Source: Cytophagales bacterium
GTDB taxonomy: Bacteria; Bacteroidota; Bacteroidia; Cytophagales; UBA9547
Length of the DNA stretch: 12,976 nt
NCBI GenBank assembly: GCA_013298205.1
Contig: JAAFJZ010000025.1
Coordinates: forward strand, 1-12,976
Direction of reading: 5' to 3'
In this document: positions 1 through 6,627 of the stretch, one piece after another
Layout: each line of letters starts with the position of its first letter
How positions within the stretch are numbered: position 1 is the stretch's first letter
The notes under the pieces: model-generated
What the model was told of the DNA's origin: nothing
Database searches by the model: none
What the model saw: only the letters and a program-made list of their open reading frames with translations
Translations under genes and position numbers: made by a program

Positions 1-573
1 AATACAAGAAAAGAAGAACAAAGCGGACAAGCCGCTTTGTTTATTTTCATCAATCGGACTTGCTTCAACGGACTTTATCGAGTTAATAAAAACAACCTTT
101 ACAACGTTCCAATGGGCGGTTACAAAAAGCCGACAATTTGCGACAAGGACAATATTTTATCAGTAAGCAAAGCACTTCAAAAAGTTGAAATACTTTGTGG
201 CGACTACGAAGAAACTTTAGGTTATGCAAACCCAAACTCACTTTTCTATTTTGACCCACCATACAAACCGTTAAGCGAAACATCCAGTTTTACATCATAT
301 TCAAAGGACGAGTTTGACGACCAAGACCAAATCAGATTAAGAGATTTCTGCAAAAAGCTTGACATTTTAAATCATACTTGGATGTTGAGTAATTCCGATG
401 TAAAAGGCAAAGACCAAAACGATAATTTCTTTGACGACTTGTATTCAGACTACAACATAATTAGAGTTGATGCAAGACGAAGCATAAATGCTAACCCAGA
501 AAAAAGAGGAAGTTTAAAAGAACTTTTAATTACAAATAACACAAATAGCCCAGAGTATGTCAGAGCAATTTAA
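1..573 (+). CDS. dpnM: Dam/DpnM-type DNA adenine-N6 methyltransferase, 5'-truncated by window edge
   Basis: The frame is open from the first base, so the gene starts upstream; 190 codons and a TAA stop are visible. The visible part carries the alpha-class (D12) catalytic motif IV as FYFDPPY, with DPPY encoded at 253-264. It is preceded by the Dam-family signature AALFIFINRTCFNGLYRVN and ends with the family's C-terminal RRSIN...KRGSLKELLITN pattern. DpnM is about 284 residues, so roughly 90 N-terminal residues, including the AdoMet-binding FxGxG motif I, should lie outside. By homology it methylates adenine in double-stranded GATC and protects the host from the endonuclease encoded next. Its stop lies inside the endonuclease gene (17-nt overlap), implying one mRNA and translational coupling. 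Asp codons are GAC in 13 of 17 cases, unlike the chromosomal genes to the right. A TTG at 37 could be read as a start, but it would delete conserved sequence. Confidence 0.93.
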   Translation, partial: NTRKEEQSGQAALFIFINRTCFNGLYRVNKNNLYNVPMGGYKKPTICDKDNILSVSKALQKVEILCGDYEETLGYANPNSLFYFDPPYKPLSETSSFTSYSKDEFDDQDQIRLRDFCKKLDILNHTWMLSNSDVKGKDQNDNFFDDLYSDYNIIRVDARRSINANPEKRGSLKELLITNNTNSPEYVRAI

Positions 574-1396
574 AATCTTTTTATCTCAACTTTCTGAGAC
601 AAATGCAACGCTGGATTATTTCACAGATTTTGGAAAAATAGTAAGCAACATCAACAAAATATCAATCAAGCTAAATCAGCTAAACTACTTGATTGGAAAG
701 GAAAACTTAGCAAAAGCAGTTGAAGAATTGTATGAAGAGAACCCAAAAGTATTTGAGGTTTTAGATATTTTAATTGCAGTAAGAAAAAACAAAAAGGCGA
801 AAACATTTAACAATAAGGGAGACCTCGTTTTAGTTGAAAGCTATTTTAATTCGGCAGCAACAATTTTTGAATTTATTGAAAATACTGGATTAGGCGATGT
901 TTTCAGAAATAAGAATGTTACAAATCTTGTAGATTATGTTTTTGGCATCGAGGTTGGTTTAGATACAAACGCAAGAAAAAATAGAGGAGGCGACAATATG
1001 TCTAAAGCGGTTTCGCTAATTTTTGACACTTCAAAAGTATTTTACAAAAAAGAAGTAAACAACACCGTTTACCCTGAAATAATCAGCTTAGGTGCAGATG
1101 TGAAAAGGTTTGATTTTGTGATTAAGACCAAAATGAAAACGTATTTAATTGAAACCAATTTTTACAACAGTAAAGGTTCAAAACTAAATGAAACAGCAAG
1201 GTCATATTCTGATGTTGCTCCTAAAATAAATCAATACACCGATTACGAGTTTGTTTGGATTACGGACGGGCAAGGTTGGCATTTTGCCAAAAACAAACTT
1301 GAAGAAGCTTTCAACATTATTTCGAGTTTATACAACTTAACAACACTTCACCTGTTTATCGAAAAGATAAAGGGAGAAGGGATAATTGAGTTTTAA
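557..1396 (+). CDS. dpnB: DpnII/MboI-type type II restriction endonuclease (GATC)
   Basis: This 279-residue protein is close to R.DpnII (288 residues). It shows family hallmarks: GLDTNARKNRGG at residues 134-145, then RFDFVI with D186, then IETNFYN with E199 and N201, then SKLNETARSY at 208-217. By homology it cuts unmethylated GATC. I infer that D186 and the E-x-N element are the metal-binding core of a PD-(D/E)XK-like fold; this was not tested. The ATG at 557 has no clear Shine-Dalgarno sequence and lies inside the methylase gene, giving a 17-nt overlap. The stop overlaps the next start by one base (TAATG). Both overlaps fit translational coupling, which would keep toxin and antidote in proportion. 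No controller (C) protein gene is visible. Asp codons are more mixed than in the two methylases (about 4 GAC of 14). Confidence 0.92.
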   Translation: MSEQFKIFLSQLSETNATLDYFTDFGKIVSNINKISIKLNQLNYLIGKENLAKAVEELYEENPKVFEVLDILIAVRKNKKAKTFNNKGDLVLVESYFNSAATIFEFIENTGLGDVFRNKNVTNLVDYVFGIEVGLDTNARKNRGGDNMSKAVSLIFDTSKVFYKKEVNNTVYPEIISLGADVKRFDFVIKTKMKTYLIETNFYNSKGSKLNETARSYSDVAPKINQYTDYEFVWITDGQGWHFAKNKLEEAFNIISSLYNLTTLHLFIEKIKGEGIIEF

Positions 1397-2274
1397 TGCT
1401 ATCTTCTTTTTTCAAATCAGACGACAAAGATTTTTATCTTCTCCACGGAGATACAATGCAACTCTTGACACAGTTTCAGCATAAGTTTGATATGGTTTTT
1501 GCAGACCCTCCTTATTTTTTATCCAACAATGGTTTATCAATTCAAAGCGGTAAAATTGTTAGCGTAAACAAAGGCAAGTGGGACAAATCGGAAGGATTTG
1601 AATACATAAACGACTTCAATCGTAAGTGGCTAACATTAGCAAAAGACAAGATGAAAGACGATGCTACAATTTGGATTAGTGGCACAATGCACAACATATT
1701 TTCTGTTGGACAAATTCTAAATGAGTTGGGGTTCAAAATTCTAAATGTAATTACTTGGGAAAAATCAAATCCACCGCCTAATTTTTCTTGTCGTTATTTC
1801 ACCTACTCGACAGAGCAAATTATTTGGGCAAGGAAAAGTGAAAAAGTTCCGCATTATTTCAACTATGATTTAATGAAGCAGTTGAATGACGACAAACAAA
1901 TGAAAGACGTTTGGAAATTGCCAGTAATCGCACCGTGGGAAAAATCTTGTGGAAAGCATCCAACACAAAAACCACTTTCTGTTTTAACACGTTTAATTTT
2001 GGCTTCGACAAAGCCAAATTCTTGGATACTTGACCCATTCGCAGGAAGCAGCACGACAGGAATTGCAGCCAACTTGGCTAACAGACGATTTTTAGGAATT
2101 GACCAAGAAGTAGAATTTCTAAACATCAGCAAAAACAGAAAAGTAGAAATTGAAAACCCTAAAACAGCAACAGCTTACAGACAAAAAATTGGTGGTTTTA
2201 ACGACAAAAAACAGCTTGACTTTTTGTTAGTTGAAGAACCACAAGTGGACTATAAAACCGAACTAATTTTGTAA
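1396..2274 (+). CDS. dpnA: DpnA-like second DNA adenine methyltransferase of the DpnII-type system
   Basis: This 292-residue protein has permuted beta-class methyltransferase motifs. Catalytic motif IV (FADPPYF, DPPY at residues 37-40) comes first, then HPTQKP at 188-193, then the AdoMet-binding motif I DPFAGSSTTG at 213-222. The order differs from the Dam-class enzyme upstream, so the two methylases are not recent duplicates. The best-known relative is DpnA of the pneumococcal DpnII system, which can methylate GATC in single-stranded DNA and protects incoming transforming DNA. A similar role here is inference; it could simply be a second double-strand methylase. The ATG at 1396 overlaps the endonuclease stop by one base. 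Asp codons are GAC in 15 of 20 cases. It appears to be the last gene of the operon. Confidence 0.9.
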   Translation: MLSSFFKSDDKDFYLLHGDTMQLLTQFQHKFDMVFADPPYFLSNNGLSIQSGKIVSVNKGKWDKSEGFEYINDFNRKWLTLAKDKMKDDATIWISGTMHNIFSVGQILNELGFKILNVITWEKSNPPPNFSCRYFTYSTEQIIWARKSEKVPHYFNYDLMKQLNDDKQMKDVWKLPVIAPWEKSCGKHPTQKPLSVLTRLILASTKPNSWILDPFAGSSTTGIAANLANRRFLGIDQEVEFLNISKNRKVEIENPKTATAYRQKIGGFNDKKQLDFLLVEEPQVDYKTELIL

Positions 2275-2276
2275 CA

Positions 2277-2348
2277 ATGACAAATAGAATTGCCAAAGCT
2301 TTTGGTAGCACATTTGCATTTTTAAATTTACAAAGCTCAAATTATTAG
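2277..2348 (+). other. Possible 23-residue ORF and bulged hairpin just after the R-M operon
   Basis: An ATG two bases after the upstream stop opens a 23-codon frame (MTNRIAKAFGS...) ending in TAG at 2346-2348. It has no recognisable family and may be chance. The same DNA contains CCAAA-GCT-TTTGG at 2293-2305, a small hairpin flanked by TG and by TAGCA, followed by a CATTTGCATTTTT stretch. This vaguely recalls repeat-like cassette ends seen downstream of accessory genes in Bacteroidota; that resemblance is from memory and is not established. I would not annotate it as a gene without expression or conservation data. Confidence 0.2.
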
Positions 2349-2427
2349 AAAAATTTATTAGATAGTAAAAGAAAGTTTTTTCAATGGTTAATTATTTTAA
2401 TGAAAATTAAGTAATTTTAACTCTATG

Positions 2428-2461
2428 TTCTTAAAATATGAAATTAGTTTTAAGAATTTTT
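2428..2461 (+). terminator. Candidate intrinsic terminator between the convergent R-M and radC units
   Basis: A perfect 9-bp inverted repeat, TTCTTAAAA (2428-2436) and TTTTAAGAA (2448-2456), has an 11-nt loop and is followed by five T residues at 2457-2461. The orientation suits ending the + strand R-M transcript, about 150 nt after its stop. The stem is AT-rich and therefore weak, and no T-run follows it on the minus strand, so it would not serve radC equally well. Confidence 0.35.
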
Positions 2462-2513
2462 ATTATAGAGCGCTTACATTTCAAAACACTATCTAAAAAT
2501 GGATTTTAATAAA

Positions 2514-3209
2514 TCATAAAATCCCTTCATCTGCAAAGCTGTAATAACCCGAATTGGTAAAAATTAAATGGTCGTCTAAATTGATTTGCATCACTTTACC
2601 AGCATTTTTTACTTTTTCGGTTAAATTCTTGTCTTCATTACTAGGATTTAACGTTCCGGAGGGATGGTTGTGAACCAAAATAATGGCGCTAGAATTACAT
2701 TCTAAAGCATTTTTGAATATTATTCTTACATCTGCGATGGTGGCGTTTAATCCTCCCTTGCTAATGCAGCTTTTTTGGATTAATGATTTTTGGTTTGAAA
2801 GGCAAATTAACCAAAGTTCTTCGTAAGGCAAATCGTATAAATGGCTATTCATTACCTCATAAACCTTTGAAGATGAATTGATAATAGGTTTTTTTTCAAA
2901 TAATACCTCTTTCCGTCTTCTTCCCAATTCCAATGCACTAATGAGCGAAATTGCCTTGGCTTCACCAATTCCTTTTACTTTTGTAAGTTCATTTATAGAC
3001 ATAGATGCCAAAACGCTTAAATCATTTTTTGCCAAAAACAAAAGTTCCTTTGCCAATTCTACTACTGTTTTCTCTTTTGTGCCTGTGCCAAAAAGTATAG
3101 AAATGAGCTCAGCATCGCTTAAAGCAGACTTGCCTTTGAGAATCAGTTTTTCACGAGGTTTGTCTTCATCTGCCCAATTGTGAAGGGTAAGTCGCTTGGC
3201 TTTTTCCAT
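2514..3209 (-). CDS. radC: RadC family JAMM/MPN-domain protein (DNA repair-associated)
   Basis: This 231-residue protein matches RadC/YicR in length and layout. The N-terminal UPF0758-type helical region (about 1-75) is followed by a helix-hairpin-helix-like segment, VKGIGEAKAISLISALELGRR (78-98). The JAB/MPN domain spans about 105-231 with a complete JAMM metal site: H180-x-H182 in HNHPSG, then S190 and D193. The motif being intact argues for a working fold. The biochemical role of the family is unsettled; the old link to repair of radiation damage is doubtful. It lies 37 nt downstream of dnaB on the same strand, so the two are probably co-transcribed. It converges with the R-M operon. The chosen ATG at 3209 gives the normal family N-terminus (KRLTLHNW...DKPREKL). 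Confidence 0.93.
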   Translation of the reverse strand: MEKAKRLTLHNWADEDKPREKLILKGKSALSDAELISILFGTGTKEKTVVELAKELLFLAKNDLSVLASMSINELTKVKGIGEAKAISLISALELGRRRKEVLFEKKPIINSSSKVYEVMNSHLYDLPYEELWLICLSNQKSLIQKSCISKGGLNATIADVRIIFKNALECNSSAIILVHNHPSGTLNPSNEDKNLTEKVKNAGKVMQINLDDHLIFTNSGYYSFADEGIL

Positions 3210-3246
3210 TTCAGAGATATGATTATCTAAAATTTAAAAATTAATT

Positions 3247-4830
3247 TTAGAATGGGGCAAAATCATCAAAAGTATCAGGAAGTTCGGGTGTATCATTCAT
3301 TTTACTGCCAAAAGTTTTTACTTGTGGAGGCAAAGAAAGTGGGTCGTCTTCAAAATATTTAGAATTTGAGATATTGGCAAAACTGCCAAAATCACCACTT
3401 GGTGTGGCATCTAGGTCAGCAAATTTGGTGAATTTACCTATAAATTTAAGTCTAACTTCTCCCAAAGAGCCATTTCTGTGCTTTGCAATAATAATTTCAG
3501 CAGTATCTTTGGCTGGGTACCCATCTGTTGGGTAGGTGTCCATTTTATAATACTCAGGTCTATAGATAAAACTCACGATATCAGCATCTTGTTCTATTGC
3601 GCCAGATTCTCTCAAATCTGATAATAATGGTCGTTTGTCTCCTCCTCGTGTTTCTACCGCTCTACTCAATTGTGAAAGAGCAATTACGGGGATATTAAGT
3701 TCTTTGGCAAGGTTTTTTAATGACCTTGAAATAGAAGAAATTTCCTGCTCACGATTTCCTGGGCCAGATTTGCTGGCATCGGTAGTCATCAATTGCAAAT
3801 AATCAATTATGATAAGTTTTATATCGTGCTGTTTCACCAATCTTCTACTTTTGGCACGCAATTCTAAAATAGAAAGTCCAGGAGTGTCGTCTATGAAAAT
3901 GGGTGCAGCATTCAAATCTCTAATTTTTGAGTGCAAATGCGACCATTGAATTTGGCTAAGATTTCCTTTTTTTATAGTTTCAGATTCTATTTCGGTTTCA
4001 GAAGAAATCAAACGATTTACCATTTGTCCTGCAGACATTTCAAGGGAAAAAATTACAACTGGGTTTTTAAATGTAACAGCAGCATTTCTCAAAGCTGAAA
4101 GTACAAAAGCTGTTTTTCCCATACCAGGTCGTGCTGCCATGATAATCAAATCACTTTTTTGCCAACCTGAAGTAACCCTATCTAAATCAGAAAAACCAGT
4201 AGGAACACCCGTAAGTCCATCTTTAAGTTTACTTCTTTCTTCTAGTTCTTCAAGTGCTACTTTTAACAAACCACTTACATCGCTTACCGATTTTTTAAAA
4301 TTACTTTCTGAAATGTCAAATATTTTTTGACTAGAGCTATCTAAAAGTTCAAATACATCTGTACCGTAATCATATGCTTGTTTTTCAAGTTCTGTTGCTA
4401 AAGAAATAAGCTCTCTTTTTACAGCCATCTGTACCAATAAGCGACAATGGTATTCTATATTCGTAGAATTTACGACTTTAGAGGTAAGGGTTACCAAATA
4501 GAATGAACCTCCTATAAATTCTAAATCTCCGTTTACACGAAGCTGATTAACCACAGTAACCAAATCTACAGGTTCAGAATTATTGAAAAGTATAAGAATG
4601 GCATTGTAAATTTTTTGGTTTTTCTCAGGATAAAAACATTCCTTTTTAAGAATATCTACTACACTAATTAGAGCTTCTTTGTCTACTAAAAGTGCCCCAA
4701 GTACAGCTTCTTCTACATCTAGCGCTTGCGGTGGCAATTTGCCACCCATTTTTAAAATAGCCTCTGATATTGAGTTTTTTAAAACTTGTGGTTTATAAGC
4801 TCTTTTGGGAATATTTGTATTGGTTTCCAT
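3247..4830 (-). CDS. dnaB: Replicative DNA helicase DnaB
   Basis: This is a complete 527-residue DnaB. The N-terminal domain (about 33-140) begins with the family signature PPQALDVEEAVLGALL. The RecA-like motor follows: Walker A ARPGMGKT (233-240), SLEM (262-265), Walker B IIIDYLQL (340-347), SQLSR (386-390), DLRESGAIEQDAD (405-417) and the KHRNG arginine-finger region (450-454). It forms the hexameric 5'-3' helicase at replication forks, interacting with primase. A 50-residue acidic, proline-containing tail (about 475-527) extends beyond the E. coli protein (471 residues); similar tails are common in Bacteroidota. The start at 4830 is the only convincing ATG; about 30 extra N-terminal residues precede the first domain. 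The upstream gap holds a cluster of DnaA-box-like sites. radC follows after 36-37 nt. Confidence 0.98.
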   Translation of the reverse strand: METNTNIPKRAYKPQVLKNSISEAILKMGGKLPPQALDVEEAVLGALLVDKEALISVVDILKKECFYPEKNQKIYNAILILFNNSEPVDLVTVVNQLRVNGDLEFIGGSFYLVTLTSKVVNSTNIEYHCRLLVQMAVKRELISLATELEKQAYDYGTDVFELLDSSSQKIFDISESNFKKSVSDVSGLLKVALEELEERSKLKDGLTGVPTGFSDLDRVTSGWQKSDLIIMAARPGMGKTAFVLSALRNAAVTFKNPVVIFSLEMSAGQMVNRLISSETEIESETIKKGNLSQIQWSHLHSKIRDLNAAPIFIDDTPGLSILELRAKSRRLVKQHDIKLIIIDYLQLMTTDASKSGPGNREQEISSISRSLKNLAKELNIPVIALSQLSRAVETRGGDKRPLLSDLRESGAIEQDADIVSFIYRPEYYKMDTYPTDGYPAKDTAEIIIAKHRNGSLGEVRLKFIGKFTKFADLDATPSGDFGSFANISNSKYFEDDPLSLPPQVKTFGSKMNDTPELPDTFDDFAPF

Positions 4831-4894
4831 AAAACAAATATCAAGCTTTATTTTTGCATAATCGAATGGCTATTAAAAAATATTTTTACCTACA

Positions 4895-4927
4895 AAATCC
4901 ACAGACTTATTCACAATTTGTGGATAA
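4895..4927. promoter_or_regulatory. Cluster of DnaA boxes upstream of dnaB
   Basis: Three 9-mers start exactly 12 bp apart. AAATCCACA at 4895-4903 is two mismatches from TTATCCACA. TTATTCACA at 4907-4915 fits the relaxed consensus TTATNCACA. TGTGGATAA at 4919-4927 is a perfect TTATCCACA on the minus strand. The last two face each other across a 3-nt gap, so they also form an imperfect inverted repeat. The AT-rich stretch 4871-4887 lies on the dnaB side. The sites lie 65-97 bp upstream of the dnaB ATG and just after the symporter stop. DnaA control of dnaB, or a DnaA-titration or origin-like element, is inference. Confidence 0.5.
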
Positions 4928-4935
4928 GTGTAGCT

Positions 4936-6381
4936 TTATACTTTTTTCTTTGAAATGATAAGCAATCCTGCAAATGTAAGTGCACCATTAAAAATAAGAA
5001 TCTCAAAGCCAAATTTATATCCACCCAGCCAAAAAGGTGTCGTATTGACTAAAGTCCAGCACAAAAAAGGCGAAATAATACAGATTAATGGCACTAATTT
5101 ATCTTTCACTTGTCTGCTTGTAAAAATACCGAAAGCAAATAAACCCAATAACGGACCATACGTGTAGGAAGCCATTTTTAGCACGGTTCCAATCAAAGAT
5201 TGATCTGAAAATTCCCTAAAAATAAGTATGATAACAAAAAATAGCAAAGAAAAGCCTACATGAGTATAGGTTTTTAGCCTCTTGCGCTCTTCTTCTTTTT
5301 TGTTTTGAACATCAAGAAAATCTATGCAAAAAGATGTCGTAAGTGCAGTAAGTGCCGAATCGGAACTGGCATAAGAAGAGGCAATGATACCTAATAAAAA
5401 GAATATTCCAGCAAGAATACCGAATTCATTTAATGCCAACATTGGGAATAAATCATCAGATTTGGCTGGCAATGCCAAGCCTTTTGATTCTGAATACAAA
5501 TACAAAAGCGCACCCAACCAAAGAAAAATAAAATTAACAAATGTGTAGATGAGTGAAAACCAAAGCATATTTTTTCTAGCTTCGGGAAGGCTTTTGCAGG
5601 TAAGATTTTTTTGCATTAAATCTTGGTCTAAACCTGTCATGCAAACTGCTAAAAAAATACCTGCTACGATTTGTTTTAAGAAAAACTTGTCATCATTTAC
5701 ATTCAAGAAGAAAATTTGACTTTTAGGGCTTTGCCATACTGTTGAAATCATTTCAGTAAAACCTAAATTCATTTTTTGGGTAATAATGCCCACACAAATG
5801 CAAACGGAAGAAATCAAGAAAATCGTTTGGAACGAATCTGTCCATACGATAGTTTTTACACCACCTTTAAAAGTGTAAGACCAAATGAGCAACAATGTTA
5901 TACCTACTGTAACAGCAAATGGAACTTGAAAACGATCAAAAAGAAAGATTTGTAAGACCGAAGCTGCCAAATATAAGCGCAAAGAAGAGCCAATCGTACG
6001 AGAAAGCAGAAAGAAAAAGGCTCCGATTTTATATGAGTATTTGCCAAGTCTTTTTTCGAGATAAGTATAGATTGAAACCAATTCGAGTTTGTAATAAATC
6101 GGCATTAACAAATATTGAATTATAAAATACCCAATCAAATAACCTATAACGATTTGGAAATAGGAAAATGACATTTTGCCTACTGCTCCTGGCACAGAAA
6201 TGAAAGTAACACCAGAAAGCGAAGTACCAATCATTCCAAAAGCCACCAGATACCAAGCGGATTCACGGTTGCCAGAAAAAAAAGAATCCGTATCGGCTTT
6301 TCGAGAAGTGAGATAGGCGATAAAAAAAAGAATGCCAAAGTAAATGGCAATCACAGACACAATCAAAATTGGAGACATCAT
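4936..6381 (-). CDS. Sodium:solute symporter (SSS/SLC5 family), substrate unknown
   Basis: This 481-residue, very hydrophobic protein has about 12-13 predicted membrane segments and lies in the inner membrane. SSS hallmarks are visible: the early GTSLSGVTFISVPG segment (about 52-66), GGVKTIVWTDSFQ (173-185), LDQDLMQKNLTCKSLPEARK (251-270), and ASSYASSDSALTALTTSF (334-351), where the family places Ser/Thr ligands of the Na2 sodium site. The family couples solute uptake (sugars, amino acids, organic or sialic acids) to sodium; the substrate cannot be told here. Two ATGs stand in tandem at 6379-6381 and 6376-6378, so the start could be one codon shorter. The gene is codirectional with dnaB, with 105 nt between them, but no functional link is evident. 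A perfect -7 box lies upstream at 6433-6440. Confidence 0.92.
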   Translation of the reverse strand: MMSPILIVSVIAIYFGILFFIAYLTSRKADTDSFFSGNRESAWYLVAFGMIGTSLSGVTFISVPGAVGKMSFSYFQIVIGYLIGYFIIQYLLMPIYYKLELVSIYTYLEKRLGKYSYKIGAFFFLLSRTIGSSLRLYLAASVLQIFLFDRFQVPFAVTVGITLLLIWSYTFKGGVKTIVWTDSFQTIFLISSVCICVGIITQKMNLGFTEMISTVWQSPKSQIFFLNVNDDKFFLKQIVAGIFLAVCMTGLDQDLMQKNLTCKSLPEARKNMLWFSLIYTFVNFIFLWLGALLYLYSESKGLALPAKSDDLFPMLALNEFGILAGIFFLLGIIASSYASSDSALTALTTSFCIDFLDVQNKKEEERKRLKTYTHVGFSLLFFVIILIFREFSDQSLIGTVLKMASYTYGPLLGLFAFGIFTSRQVKDKLVPLICIISPFLCWTLVNTTPFWLGGYKFGFEILIFNGALTFAGLLIISKKKV

Positions 6382-6432
6382 AGCAGAAAATCAAAATGCA
6401 GATTTTTACAAGAATTATAAATTCTAAGATGC

Positions 6433-6440
6433 CAAAGTTA
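6433..6440 (-). promoter_or_regulatory. Perfect Bacteroidota -7 box for the symporter gene
   Basis: Read on the minus strand the sequence is TAACTTTG, an exact match to TAnnTTTG, the -7 element used by the Bacteroidota primary sigma factor. It would start transcription near 6427, giving a leader of about 45 nt. No TTG -33 element stands at the usual 19-21 nt spacing, so the promoter may need an activator. Confidence 0.45.
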
Positions 6441-6458
6441 TATAAAATAGATTTTTGA

Positions 6459-6488
6459 TATTGATAATGTCAAAAATAATTATCAATA
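6459..6488. repeat. Perfect 10-bp inverted repeat, operator-like
   Basis: TATTGATAAT (6459-6468) is repeated exactly in inverted form as ATTATCAATA (6479-6488), with a 10-nt spacer. The half-sites are centred 20 bp apart, about two helical turns, as for a dimeric DNA-binding protein. The left arm overlaps where the -33 element of the symporter promoter should be. A role as activator or repressor site is inference. Confidence 0.45.
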
Positions 6489-6627
6489 CTTAACAGTCTT
6501 TTGTATTTTCATTCAAAAACTCAAATACTTTACTTTCGTTTAATTCAATTACTTCATGGAAAATAAACAATAAGTATGAAATTCAAATTTATTATATGAT
6601 ATTTGATACTGTTTTACAAAAACAAGA

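Larger units (their letters stand above)
6382..6627. promoter_or_regulatory. Divergent intergenic region between symporter and GH3 genes
   Basis: This 246-nt AT-rich region must hold the promoter for the leftward symporter gene and probably one for the rightward GH3 gene. For the symporter there is a perfect Bacteroidota -7 box (TAACTTTG on the minus strand, 6433-6440). The matching -33 position, about 6461-6463, reads CAA rather than TTG and falls inside an inverted repeat. For the GH3 gene only weak matches are seen, such as TACTTTCG at 6531-6538 without a good -33 partner. I see no small gene here. Confidence 0.5.

Noticed and set aside
37..39. TTG as a start for the Dam-class methylase
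   Set aside because: The frame continues open to base 1 with conserved Dam-family residues (QAAL) before it, so the gene is cut by the window edge.
83..283. Minus-strand open frame inside the first methylase gene
   Set aside because: It lies fully opposite a conserved coding region and shows no family features of its own; the same holds for antisense frames at 1542-1736, 1863-2132, 2878-3183, 4139-4330, 4955-5167, 5919-6125, 7641-7874, 8185-8445 and 9021-9209.
2514..3209. RadC-like protein as part of the mobile R-M segment (anti-restriction type)
   Set aside because: It is full length, on the opposite strand, and tied to dnaB with 37-nt spacing, so it belongs to the chromosomal side.
4907..4927. 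Hairpin read as a terminator for the symporter gene
   Set aside because: The stem is short with a 3-nt loop and is not followed by a T-run on the minus strand; the sequences match DnaA boxes better.
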